This document shows positions 1 through 7,262 of a stretch of DNA of 30,657 bases, piece after piece (the first letter of the stretch is position 1; each line of letters opens with the position of its first letter). The notes below the pieces were generated by a model that ran no database searches, was not told the DNA's origin, and saw only the letters and a program-made list of their open reading frames with translations. The translations under genes and the position numbers were made by a program. The DNA is from JBFGJY01 sp041576975 (lineage in GTDB: Bacteria > Pseudomonadota > Gammaproteobacteria > UBA4575): NCBI GenBank assembly GCA_041576975.1, contig JBFGJY010000030.1, positions 1 through 30,657 on the forward strand. Direction: 5' to 3'.

Positions 1-1
1 G

Positions 2-142
2 AGGAATTTTTTGGATACCTTGCGTGGGAGTGGAATTAATACTGGAGGTCCGCCGGCACTAAGCCAAAGTGATCGGCAATCTTTTGCAAATCATCTGGAT
101 AAATTATTAACCCAGGGTGCAAGGAATTCTAAACTACAATAA
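2..142 (+). CDS. C-terminal end of an unidentified protein (partial)
   Basis: An open frame enters from the left edge and runs 46 codons to a TAA at 140-142. The peptide is polar, with a Gly-Pro-rich stretch (GSGINTGGPPALSQSD) followed by a short amphipathic helix-like tail (FANHLDKLL). The start and most of the protein lie outside the window. I do not recognise the family. It ends 15 bases before the start of the decayed DUF389 gene, so the two may once have been neighbours in one transcription unit. It could also be a remnant itself, given the decay next door. Confidence 0.4.
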   Translation, partial: RNFLDTLRGSGINTGGPPALSQSDRQSFANHLDKLLTQGARNSKLQ

Positions 143-157
143 GAAAAGAATAATATT

Positions 158-575
158 ATGTAATACGTTGAAGTGGTTGCTAACGCGGGAGATGCTGATA
201 CGGTTACGGCCATTGCGGATAAAAGAGAAGCGCGTGATTTCTGTCTCGGCATAATAGGAGAGGATGGGATGCAACGGATGCGACTACTTGTTACAGACGA
301 TAAAATCCAATACACGCTTGATAAATTACAGCGTGTACTGAACACTCAGCCAGATGCACGTATTGTGATGTTACCAGTTGTAATATCCTTACCTAAGCTA
401 ATCAGCTGAGGAGCGTAAGGAAGAAGACTTAGCGACTGCAACACGAGAAACTCTTTATGAGAGTGTTGAAAAGAATTCTCATCTGGATTGGAATTATATC
501 CTGCTCGTCATGCTATCGGCTGTAGTAGTCGCAATTGGACTCATTAAAAACAACATACATGAAGGGTATTTGTAG
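158..575 (+). pseudogene. Decayed DUF389 (TIGR00341-type) membrane protein gene
   Basis: The original start is the ATG at 158, but the second codon is TAA (161-163), followed in frame by YVEVVANAGDADTV. DUF389 proteins commonly begin M-K-Y-(I/V)-E-V-V, so this looks like an AAA-to-TAA change. The frame continues through GEDGMQRMRLLV to a TGA at 407-409. Another frame then takes over at 405 with AEERKEEDLATATRETLYES and LDWNYILLVMLSAVVVAIGL, the start of the first membrane helix, and stops at 573-575. Intact relatives are several hundred residues long with many helices; here everything after the first helix is missing. A GTG at 173 could start a 78-residue N-terminal fragment, but nothing suggests it is functional. 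Confidence 0.85.
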
Positions 576-600
576 CACACATCATCACAATAGGTTGAAG

Positions 601-648
601 CGAAAATGCTGAAACGTGTAGCATTATAAAGAATGAAAAGCATTTTCG
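601..648. repeat. 10-bp perfect inverted repeat with an alternative inner pairing
   Basis: CGAAAATGCT (601-610) is exactly repeated inverted as AGCATTTTCG (639-648), with a 28-base spacer. The inner half of the left arm, ATGCT (606-610), can instead pair with AGCAT (620-624) across a 9-base loop. The element lies in the gene-free stretch 576-742, between the DUF389 remnant and the membrane protein gene at 743. It could be a mutually exclusive RNA structure, an operator or a decayed element. There is no U-run, so it is not an obvious terminator. Confidence 0.45.
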
Positions 649-703
649 TCGTGGTTATACCATCTTATACAAGTTCATTATATAACTGACAGTTTACTAG
701 TTT

Positions 704-709
704 TATAAT
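704..709 (+). promoter_or_regulatory. Possible -10 box (TATAAT) for the gene at 743
   Basis: A perfect TATAAT lies 33 bases upstream of the ATG at 743. No convincing -35 hexamer lies 16-18 bases upstream; CTGACA at 686-691 is only 12 bases away. The rest of 576-742 holds no gene I can support. Confidence 0.3.
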
Positions 710-742
710 GAGTCACTCGGATTCATCTTATCGGGGGCGGCA

Positions 743-1117
743 ATGAATAAGACAAGACTTAGCCTTTACTACCTGGCAGGTTACCTCGGCACCGGCGGTG
801 TCGGTTTACTAATTGCACCTCATTTTTCTGCCAACCTTTTGTTATCAAACACAGAGTATCCTGCAATAATGCTTCAGGCGTTGGGCATGTTTATGATTGG
901 TTTGTGCATTGTTGTTGTACAGATTATTCGTCTTCATATCGAGGTTTTATATTCCACGACTCTGATGGTGCGCCTATTTTTCTGCGTATGCTTATTATTT
1001 TTCTATTACATTACTAGTAATCCTTTCTTCATTGTTTTGTTTGGCATCGTAGTGTTGGGTCTTGTGCTTACTGGCACCAGCTATCTATCTGAGCATCGCA
1101 AGCATGATGCTACATAA
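743..1117 (+). CDS. Small four-helix membrane protein of unknown function
   Basis: The 124-residue product is strongly hydrophobic, with about four membrane segments (roughly residues 9-30, 40-62, 70-88 and 92-114) and a short charged tail (SEHRKHDAT). The purine-rich GGGGGCGG just before the ATG is a plausible ribosome binding site. No conserved polar motif pointing to an enzyme or transporter family is visible. It sits between a decayed membrane protein gene and a phosphatase-like gene on the same strand; the 43-base gap to the latter allows co-transcription. I do not recognise the family and assign no function. Confidence 0.7.
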   Translation: MNKTRLSLYYLAGYLGTGGVGLLIAPHFSANLLLSNTEYPAIMLQALGMFMIGLCIVVVQIIRLHIEVLYSTTLMVRLFFCVCLLFFYYITSNPFFIVLFGIVVLGLVLTGTSYLSEHRKHDAT

Positions 1118-1160
1118 CTCTGTCTTGTAAACGGTGATCCTTTACCACTTAACGTGAAGT

Positions 1161-1613
1161 ATGAGTATCGAGGATATACTGAACTTCATTCAGGTCTCTG
1201 ACCGAATTGCATCTTCGGGTCAGCCAGAAGATCACCAATTTAAAGACATTGCCAAGGCTGGGTATAAGACCATCATAAACCTCGCCATGCCTAATTCTGA
1301 AAATGCAATTCCAGAGGAAGGTAATATCGTTACATCGTTGAAGATGACGTATGTACATATACCGGTTCCGTTTGATGCGCCAAATGCTTCTCACTTAAGA
1401 GAGTTTATAAAGGTTATGGAAACCTTCGCAAATCAAAGGGTTTGGGTTCATTGTGTTGTCAATTATCGAGTATCGGCATTTTTGTATCAGCATCAACGTT
1501 TGATTCATGGCGCACAGCCAGAGGAGGCAAAAAAAGTCATGCTTGCTTCGTGGGAGCCAGATATCATCTGGCAGAAGTTTATGGCGCTGTCGTATGAAGA
1601 AGTCGGGCTATAA
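1161..1613 (+). CDS. DUF442-type protein tyrosine phosphatase-like protein
   Basis: The 150-residue length fits the stand-alone DUF442 / predicted phosphatase family (beta-lactamase hydrolase-like fold). The N-terminus carries the SGQP motif (residues 19-22) and an AGYKTIINLAMP strand-loop; the core has YVHIPVPFD. The P-loop is WVHCVVNYRVSAF, with His97, Cys98 and Arg103. Cys and Arg are separated by four residues rather than the five of classical Cys-X5-Arg phosphatases. From memory this spacing recurs in the subfamily, so activity on phosphotyrosine should not be assumed. The protein lacks a signal peptide and is presumably cytosolic. The start is the first ATG, with only a weak upstream Shine-Dalgarno. 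Confidence 0.8.
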   Translation: MSIEDILNFIQVSDRIASSGQPEDHQFKDIAKAGYKTIINLAMPNSENAIPEEGNIVTSLKMTYVHIPVPFDAPNASHLREFIKVMETFANQRVWVHCVVNYRVSAFLYQHQRLIHGAQPEEAKKVMLASWEPDIIWQKFMALSYEEVGL

Positions 1614-1863
1614 AAAATTATATTAAGATACGTTTATTAAGCGTTATTTTTGAATTTCTATGTTTTGCTCTCATTATTGCATCCATAATTAGTATTCTAT
1701 ACATAATTAAATAGAATGAGGCGGAAAGTATCCTACAAGCACTTAGGCGTGTGGAAGAAACTTTATTGGCTTGCAAAAGTGTAGGGTTACGTTGACGTTT
1801 GGCAATAGATATTTAGTGTCTATTAACGAGTATACAAGCAAAGACATGCTTTCTATAAATTGT

Positions 1864-3273
1864 CTACTCTGGATCAATCAATTCTCCATCTGCACTTATA
1901 TCCATTGGTTCTAATTCATCATCATCGGTCGTTACCAAGGCTTCTTGTGTTGATTCAATCCCAATGTGATATGCAGCAAAGCCGGGAATTACTACTTGAT
2001 TTACTGCCATACCAATAATATTACCCTCTACAGGTGATTTTAACTCTGTGCTTTGATTAGTGATAGGATCTGTAACAATACCTAAGATATCGCCTTGAGT
2101 AACGCTATCTCCAAGTCCCATTTCACTAAATAATATTCCTCCGCTTTCCACGCGTAACCATACTGATTCGTAATATGCTGGTTTAGAATCGCCCCAAATA
2201 AACATGCGAGAATACATTTTTAAATTTTTTAATAAGCTATTTACACCATAAGTCCCTGCTACGATTTGATTTTCTTGTATGCGTAGAGATTCACCTAGCT
2301 CCATCGTAACTGCAACAATACCTGCCTCATTTGCAGCAGTGCGTAACATTCCTGGATTACCGGAGTGATGTACGACTGCAATTTTGTCAAAACCTTCGAC
2401 TAAATCGACGACTTTTGGATTGCTCATATTTGCTCGAATTTGAGGGAGGTTATTTCTACGGAATGAACCAGTGTGAAGGTCAATTAAATAATTACAATGG
2501 TTGATAACCTCGGTAAATAATGAATGTGCAATTCTTGAGGCTAAGCTGCCATTCGGCTCACCAGGAAAATAACGGTTTAGATCACGCCGATCTGATAAGT
2601 ATCTTGAGCCACGTTGGAAACCTTGTAAATTAACGATAGGGACACCAATTAGCGCGCCAGTTAGCTTTTCTGGTTTGATGTCATACATCACACGACGTAC
2701 TACTTCAATTCCATTTAATTCGTCACCATGAATTGCGCTTGTAAGGCATACGATAGGCCCTGGATTTGCGCCATTTATGACAAGCACTGGTGTTGGCAGG
2801 GCCAAACCAGAAATAGTTACTTGTGGTGACCAGGCGAGTCTTGTAGATGTGCTAGCTGGAACTTCTGCTCCTAAGATAACTAATTTTTTTCGAACCGCAT
2901 GTTCTGGTTCTTCAATTTTTTCAGTTAATTCTTGCTTATCTGCTTCTACAGGGGCAACTGTTTCTTCCTCTATAGTTGTTTTTTCTAAGGATTTTGCTCC
3001 TTGTTCGCCTTCTGATGGTTGAACAGGTTCTGGGAGTGGGGCAACTTCTTTCAGATCTAAATTAGGTGCAACCGTTGCGGCTTCAGCAACTTGTTCTAGA
3101 TCTTCTGTACCAACATCTTGAAAATTTGCAAATTTTTCGGTCTCTTTATTGGTCGTCGTCGATTGCTCTTCTGAGTAACTTGGTTCGATATATTTCAGTT
3201 GTAATAATATGAGAATAAATGTACATGCAATTGCAAAAATAAATTTTGCGCTACATTGCGTATGTTCCTTCAT
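1864..3273 (-). CDS. Membrane-anchored succinylglutamate desuccinylase/aspartoacylase-family (M14-like) hydrolase
   Basis: The 469-residue protein starts with a hydrophobic anchor (about 11-27), then an acidic Pro/Glu-rich linker to about 130, so the catalytic domain probably sits in the periplasm. The M14-type zinc site is complete: SAIHGDE (His182, Glu185), DLHTG (His267) and the catalytic Glu in VTMELGE (Glu325); DRRDLNR at 228-234 fits the substrate-binding arginine region. Residues from about 370 form the C-terminal barrel-sandwich (lipoyl-like) domain typical of COG3608. Such enzymes remove acyl or amino-acid groups from amide bonds. The gene lies 19 bases behind the ATP-grasp ligase gene, preceded by an AAAGGGG ribosome binding site, so it probably hydrolyses what the ligase makes; that link is inferred. 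The long acidic linker is unusual. Confidence 0.85.
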   Translation of the reverse strand: MKEHTQCSAKFIFAIACTFILILLQLKYIEPSYSEEQSTTTNKETEKFANFQDVGTEDLEQVAEAATVAPNLDLKEVAPLPEPVQPSEGEQGAKSLEKTTIEEETVAPVEADKQELTEKIEEPEHAVRKKLVILGAEVPASTSTRLAWSPQVTISGLALPTPVLVINGANPGPIVCLTSAIHGDELNGIEVVRRVMYDIKPEKLTGALIGVPIVNLQGFQRGSRYLSDRRDLNRYFPGEPNGSLASRIAHSLFTEVINHCNYLIDLHTGSFRRNNLPQIRANMSNPKVVDLVEGFDKIAVVHHSGNPGMLRTAANEAGIVAVTMELGESLRIQENQIVAGTYGVNSLLKNLKMYSRMFIWGDSKPAYYESVWLRVESGGILFSEMGLGDSVTQGDILGIVTDPITNQSTELKSPVEGNIIGMAVNQVVIPGFAAYHIGIESTQEALVTTDDDELEPMDISADGELIDPE

Positions 3274-3292
3274 ACATGCCCCTTTGCTGCTG

Positions 3293-4237
3293 CTAGTTTA
3301 TTAATGACTGTGAAAGGGCCACACGCTGATAAATTTCTTTTGGTAGTTCTTTTATTTTCTCTATTTTTTGTAAATTTTTAAGTAAACCTTGCTGGTTTGC
3401 GAGCTGTACGTTCAATCCTGGACGTGCATTGAGTTCAAGCATTAGTGGTCCAAGTGCTCGATCTAAGACGATATCAACACCCAAATAGCCTAAACCAACT
3501 GTATCAGAACATTTAATCGCAATTTGTAAAATTTTCTTCCACCGTGGAATTTGAAGATTGTTGATCGAGTGGCCTGTGTCTGGGTGCATGGTAGTTGATT
3601 TATTGCCAACCACAGCATGTGTGGTGCAACCTGTATATAGATCAATTCCGACTCCAATAGCGCCTTGATGTAAATTGGCCTTACCGTTGGATTTACTTGT
3701 GGGTAAACGAATCATTGCAGTTACGGGAACACCTCTGAACACAATAATGCGAATATCTGGTACGCCTTTATAGCTAATGTCATCAAAGATGGGGTCAAAT
3801 TTAACGCGATACTCTAAAAATGCACGATCTGGTAATCCACCTAGACTATACATACCCGATAGTATATTTGACACATAGTGTTTGATGGCGTTTAAACTCA
3901 CCAATTCACCGCTTGGTGTTTTATAAAACTTCCCAACTTTACCACTAATGACTAAAATTCCACTGCCCCCACTACCATGGGCAGGTTTAATAACGGCTTC
4001 ACTATGTTTTTCAAGTAAATCCTCAAGAGATTTTAGCTGATGATTGATTTCTATAATAGAGTAAAGTTTTGGTATAGCGATCCCAGCCTTTAATGCAAGT
4101 TCTTTAGTTTGTAGTTTGTCGTCTACTAGTGGATACAATCGTCTGGGGTTATATCGCATGATGTAATCTGTGTTGCGCTGATTAATACCGAGGACACCTC
4201 GGTTATTCAAGCTTTTAGGGTTAGCTAGACTAATCAT
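3293..4237 (-). CDS. RimK-like ATP-grasp alpha-L-glutamate ligase-like protein
   Basis: This 314-residue protein has the ATP-grasp layout of the alpha-L-glutamate ligase-like family: a nucleotide-binding KPAHGSGGSGI loop (84-94), a DIRIIVF strand (161-167), NLHQGAIGVGID (188-199), and the metal-binding carboxylates in LGVDIVLD (252-259) and ELNARPGLN (268-276). RimK relatives attach amino acids, often glutamate, to a carboxylate through an acyl-phosphate. There is no signal peptide, so it acts in the cytosol. Its ATG overlaps the stop of the 7TM protein gene by four bases, a sign of translational coupling. The acceptor substrate cannot be read from the sequence; ribosomal protein S6 is the classical RimK target, but this branch travels with membrane proteins, so an envelope substrate is more likely. 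Confidence 0.9.
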   Translation of the reverse strand: MISLANPKSLNNRGVLGINQRNTDYIMRYNPRRLYPLVDDKLQTKELALKAGIAIPKLYSIIEINHQLKSLEDLLEKHSEAVIKPAHGSGGSGILVISGKVGKFYKTPSGELVSLNAIKHYVSNILSGMYSLGGLPDRAFLEYRVKFDPIFDDISYKGVPDIRIIVFRGVPVTAMIRLPTSKSNGKANLHQGAIGVGIDLYTGCTTHAVVGNKSTTMHPDTGHSINNLQIPRWKKILQIAIKCSDTVGLGYLGVDIVLDRALGPLMLELNARPGLNVQLANQQGLLKNLQKIEKIKELPKEIYQRVALSQSLIN

Positions 4238-5769
4238 AAATTGCTACCGTTAGACGTTTTCATTTCTCGAAATCTAAGTAGTTCACTGAGGCGGTACCCC
4301 GTATAGCGGCCCATCCAGAGGCACACGCCTAAAATAACGAGTAGTAATTCTGGAAATACGAACATTAAATATGTCAAGTGCTCGGCAGTCATAAGCATAT
4401 ATCCAAAACATGCCACGGCCAAACTTCCAAAACCTTGTAGTAAAGCTGCTTGTGCGCTGTTTTCTTCCCATGTAATCGACATGCGTTCAATGGTCATTGC
4501 AAGTATCACCATTGGGAATAAAGAAACAGAGAGTAAACGATCTAACCCTAATCGGCTTGTAAAAAAACTAATTAGCAACATTAGAATAACTACAACTACT
4601 AAAATTACAGCAAGCCTTGGAATTAATAGTAATCTCAATCGTTCTAAGTAGAAGCGGATAAGCAAACCAACAAATACAATTACACTAAATAGCACGACCC
4701 CCCAAAACAGTTGTGTCTCGCGAAATGCAATTGCAATTAAAATTGGCATAAACGTTCCAAATGTTGGAACACCAATAAAAGTCCTCATAAATACAACGAG
4801 CAGGGCCCCTAAAGGTACCATTAATAACAAGCTATAAGTATTTTGGGTTTGGACAGGAAGCGCAAAAAGAGTTAATTGGCCAAAAATAGAGCCTGTTTTC
4901 TTGGCATTTTGTTTGGCGAGATCAAGTAATTCAATATAAGATTTCGTTACTGAAAAATTCAGTTCTGCATTATTGCCATTTTCTAAATTGTAAAGAGGTG
5001 TATTGCCAACATTCCACACTAGGTGCTTGGCTGGAATACCTGTGTTACCAGTTTTCAGATCAAATGTAATCCATTCATCACCATTATGCACCTGGATCAG
5101 CACACGTGGCACAATATTATTTGCTGCATCTGAAAGACCAATTATCCAAAGCTTTCGTGCAGGGATATGAGCAACAGCAAGCAATTTTATTATTAAGCTT
5201 GCGATTTCAATATCGGATCTTGCAAGACCTTTAATCAATGAAACATTATCATTTGCATCGGATGAATTTAGCTGATCAATTAATTCATAAGTAAAAGATG
5301 CAGTATCTGCAGATTGGCTACGTACGTCTTCAATAATCTGTGTTACAGCAGTTGAATAAGGTTCAGCAAATGTAGGTGCTTTTGGATAATTTGGTATTGT
5401 TGCCCAACTCGATGAAGTGTCAGATTGAGTTACTGTAGTGCGGTAGTATAAAGTTTGTTCACCTGTAACCTTGCGTATCGCCCAGTTCGCGGTTTTGTTG
5501 TCACCACTGACCTTAGTATTTAGGCCAAATTTTCCTGAAATATAATGTTCATCTAATTTTACGAAGCCAGGTGTTACATTAGGAATATGTAATGTAGCTT
5601 TTACATTTCGTTTATTACTTAAGAAACTCAAGCGCGCTTGCACCGTCCAAATTTCAGTTTTTATATCAGATGACAGCGGTATACCAAGTTGAATTGTTTT
5701 GTGATAAAAAACAGCCAAACCAATTGTAATGAGCACAATCGACCAAAATATAACGACTATCTTATGCAT
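4234..5769 (-). CDS. Inactive transglutaminase fused to a seven-helix membrane domain
   Basis: The 511-residue protein has an N-terminal helix (about 5-22), a periplasmic region to about 300, then a C-terminal block of about seven membrane helices (roughly 311-500). The periplasmic part contains a transglutaminase-like core: GLARSDIEIASLIIKLLAVA (181-200) followed by IPAR matches the helix that normally starts with the nucleophilic Cys, and VLIQVHNGDEWITFDLKTG (223-241) matches the His and Asp strands. The Cys position holds Ala183 and the usual His-Ala-Trp is absent, while the Asp-like FD remains, as expected for the inactive members of this family. It probably binds rather than cleaves peptides, linking the cytosolic ligase to the periplasm. 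It overlaps the ligase gene by four bases and lies 74 bases behind the protease gene. Confidence 0.88.
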   Translation of the reverse strand: MHKIVVIFWSIVLITIGLAVFYHKTIQLGIPLSSDIKTEIWTVQARLSFLSNKRNVKATLHIPNVTPGFVKLDEHYISGKFGLNTKVSGDNKTANWAIRKVTGEQTLYYRTTVTQSDTSSSWATIPNYPKAPTFAEPYSTAVTQIIEDVRSQSADTASFTYELIDQLNSSDANDNVSLIKGLARSDIEIASLIIKLLAVAHIPARKLWIIGLSDAANNIVPRVLIQVHNGDEWITFDLKTGNTGIPAKHLVWNVGNTPLYNLENGNNAELNFSVTKSYIELLDLAKQNAKKTGSIFGQLTLFALPVQTQNTYSLLLMVPLGALLVVFMRTFIGVPTFGTFMPILIAIAFRETQLFWGVVLFSVIVFVGLLIRFYLERLRLLLIPRLAVILVVVVILMLLISFFTSRLGLDRLLSVSLFPMVILAMTIERMSITWEENSAQAALLQGFGSLAVACFGYMLMTAEHLTYLMFVFPELLLVILGVCLWMGRYTGYRLSELLRFREMKTSNGSNL

Positions 5770-5843
5770 GTAGAAATGAAATGCAGAGGTTAAATGAAAC
5801 TTAATCTATTTAGCGAATGTGTTTGTAGATTATTCGTTTTGAC

Positions 5844-6350
5844 TTAATTACATTTTGCGAGCGTGAGAAAAGTCCGATTTGAATCTACAATAGCAGCTTT
5901 TTTAAGAAATTGTCTCCCTAGTAATATGTCGTATATGTATTCTGTGCGATCAGCCAATGTAAACTCTGTTATAAATTCACGTCCGTTAAAACATACCTGC
6001 AATTCTACGACATATCGTTTGTCATGTTCTCCATCATTATTTTTGATATTGACTTTACGTAAGCGAGGTTTCTCTATATTCAGTACGTGATTGTTGTCTT
6101 TACTATCGACAAGCAACAATGTGAATTTGACCCACCTCTTGCCATCTTTTTTGAACGGCTCAATATTTGTTGCATGTATTGAGGAGGTTTTCGCCCCGGT
6201 ATCGAGTTTTGCTTTGATTTCAAATTCCTGATTTTCAACTCGAACATTTTCGACCCAGCCTGCAATTACTCTCGCGGGATCTTTACCACTGATAGTGGTT
6301 GAATATATGCTAATCACAGCCAGTAAAATGGCCATGCAACGCCTTAACAT
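5844..6350 (-). CDS. RimB-type retropepsin-like periplasmic protease (PF05618, 'ATP-dependent zinc protease')
   Basis: The core (GWVENVRV onward) carries the retropepsin-like aspartic protease signature LDTGAKTSSIHA, then a long strand region and the second conserved block YDILLGRQFL. Despite the family label 'ATP-dependent zinc protease', the fold predicted for PF05618 is retropepsin-like, with Asp of DTGA as the catalytic residue. I chose the ATG at 6350 because it gives a compact signal peptide (MLRRCMAILLAVISIYSTTI) as in relatives. Earlier in-frame starts are GTG at 6461 and ATGs at 6440, 6389, 6368 and 6365; they would give an anchored protein with a cytosolic tail. It is the first gene of the minus-strand amidoligase cluster. 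Genes of this type accompany RimK-like ligases in many proteobacteria. Confidence 0.85.
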   Translation of the reverse strand: MLRRCMAILLAVISIYSTTISGKDPARVIAGWVENVRVENQEFEIKAKLDTGAKTSSIHATNIEPFKKDGKRWVKFTLLLVDSKDNNHVLNIEKPRLRKVNIKNNDGEHDKRYVVELQVCFNGREFITEFTLADRTEYIYDILLGRQFLKKAAIVDSNRTFLTLAKCN

Positions 6351-6462
6351 CCACTTTTGGTGCATCATATTAATTATAATTTTTAACATATCTTTGTAAT
6401 GGGAGAAGTTTGACCTTAAGGCATTCCAAAAGTTTGTCATTACAAGTCTATCTACAATCACT

Positions 6463-6490
6463 ATAATAGATACAGAAGTTTACAGCCCAA
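6463..6490 (-). promoter_or_regulatory. Possible promoter of the amidoligase cluster
   Basis: On the minus strand a TATTAT (-10, plus-strand 6463-6468) lies 16 bases after a weak TTGGGC (-35, plus-strand 6485-6490). Transcription would begin near 6455, which would exclude the GTG at 6461 as a start. This is a match by eye to a sigma70-like consensus, with a poor -35. Confidence 0.25.
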
Positions 6491-6608
6491 ATACCTATTA
6501 GAGAGGGTCTATTTAAATCTTTAGCCATGACTTAGAATTGGGCCAAATTCAGTCAGAATTATGTGGTTATTCTAACTCTCTAAGGAGTTCCTAACTTTTT
6601 TCATATTT

Positions 6609-6950
6609 ATGCGAGTAATTCTTATTTTACTTATTGCCATGGCAATTCCCTACACACATGCTGGAATGTGCGAAAGGAAAAATACAAACTATTATCGCAA
6701 TGCAGAATTGAATCAGTTTCCTGCAATGCCATCAGAACCAATAAGTAATACTGAGGCGGATCAGTTGGAAAGTGAAGGTAGCGAATACTATATACACGTT
6801 GTGTGCGAATCTGGTGAACCTGTTTCGCTAACTAAGCGTTGGAATAAGAGGCTATATTTTGAGATTAAATATCTATATGAAAATAACCAGCTAATTGGAC
6901 AGAAAAACATTAATGCGAATGGTGAAATTAATGAGTACTATACTGAGTAG
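6609..6950 (+). CDS. Small secreted protein of unknown function
   Basis: The 113-residue product has a clear signal peptide (MRVILILLIAMAIPYTHA) with cleavage predicted before GMCE. The mature part is polar and Tyr/Glu/Asn-rich, with two cysteines (in MCERK and VVCESG) that could form a disulfide, and a C-terminal YLYENNQLIGQKNINANGE stretch resembling a beta-hairpin of the antitoxin/MORN kind. An AAGGAG lies at 6582-6587, unusually far (21 bases) from the ATG; no better in-frame start exists between them. It is transcribed away from the amidoligase cluster. I do not recognise a family. Confidence 0.6.
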   Translation: MRVILILLIAMAIPYTHAGMCERKNTNYYRNAELNQFPAMPSEPISNTEADQLESEGSEYYIHVVCESGEPVSLTKRWNKRLYFEIKYLYENNQLIGQKNINANGEINEYYTE

Positions 6951-6983
6951 TCTCTCATACCTTAGAATTACCTAAAAAGAAAA

Positions 6984-7177
6984 ATGCCTTAGGTGAATAT
7001 TAAGATTACATAGAAAGACTGATTAAAGAACAAAAATAGACGCTGATTCACGATATAACCAATCTTCTCCAAGAGATATTAGGTAAAAATCCGGCGACAA
7101 CCATCGTGATTATCGATGAAGTGGAAACAGATAATTGGGGCATAGTAGGTGAACAAGTTGCCGAACTTCGAAAATAG
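6984..7177 (+). pseudogene. Decayed 4-oxalocrotonate tautomerase family gene
   Basis: From the ATG at 6984 the frame reads M-P-stop-V-N-I-K-I-T-stop (TAGs at 6990 and 7011), matching the usual 4-OT start M-P-(Y/F)-V-N-I-K-I-T with Pro2 as catalytic base. After a frameshift between 7011 and 7028 the second frame reads E-Q-K-stop (TAG 7037), then TLIHDITNLLQEILGKNP and TTIVIIDEVETDNWGIVGE, ending at TAG 7175-7177. These segments match the body of small tautomerases (about 62-75 residues). Three nonsense codons and one frameshift make it non-functional. It occupies most of the stretch between the gene ending at 6950 and DoxX at 7263. Confidence 0.85.
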
Positions 7178-7262
7178 CAATTGCTAAATACACATTGAAG
7201 TTAAATATATGTCTAATTGTGAATTTGCAGCAGTATAAATTGAAATCCTTTAGTGGTGAATT

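Noticed and set aside
1716..1784. Short frame MRRKVSYKHLGVWKKLYWLA, reminiscent of the W-K-x-L-H-x-L-A motif of ferric-reductase-like (MsrQ-type) membrane proteins
   Set aside because: Only 22 codons before TAG, with no further matching sequence on either side; too little to call a pseudogene.
158..7177. Reassignment of TAG/TAA as sense codons, suggested by M-TAA-YVEVV and M-P-TAG-VNIKIT
   Set aside because: Intact genes in the window end normally at TAA and TAG. The expected residues at these codons differ (Lys, Tyr, Arg), and each affected gene also has a frameshift, so decay is the simpler explanation.
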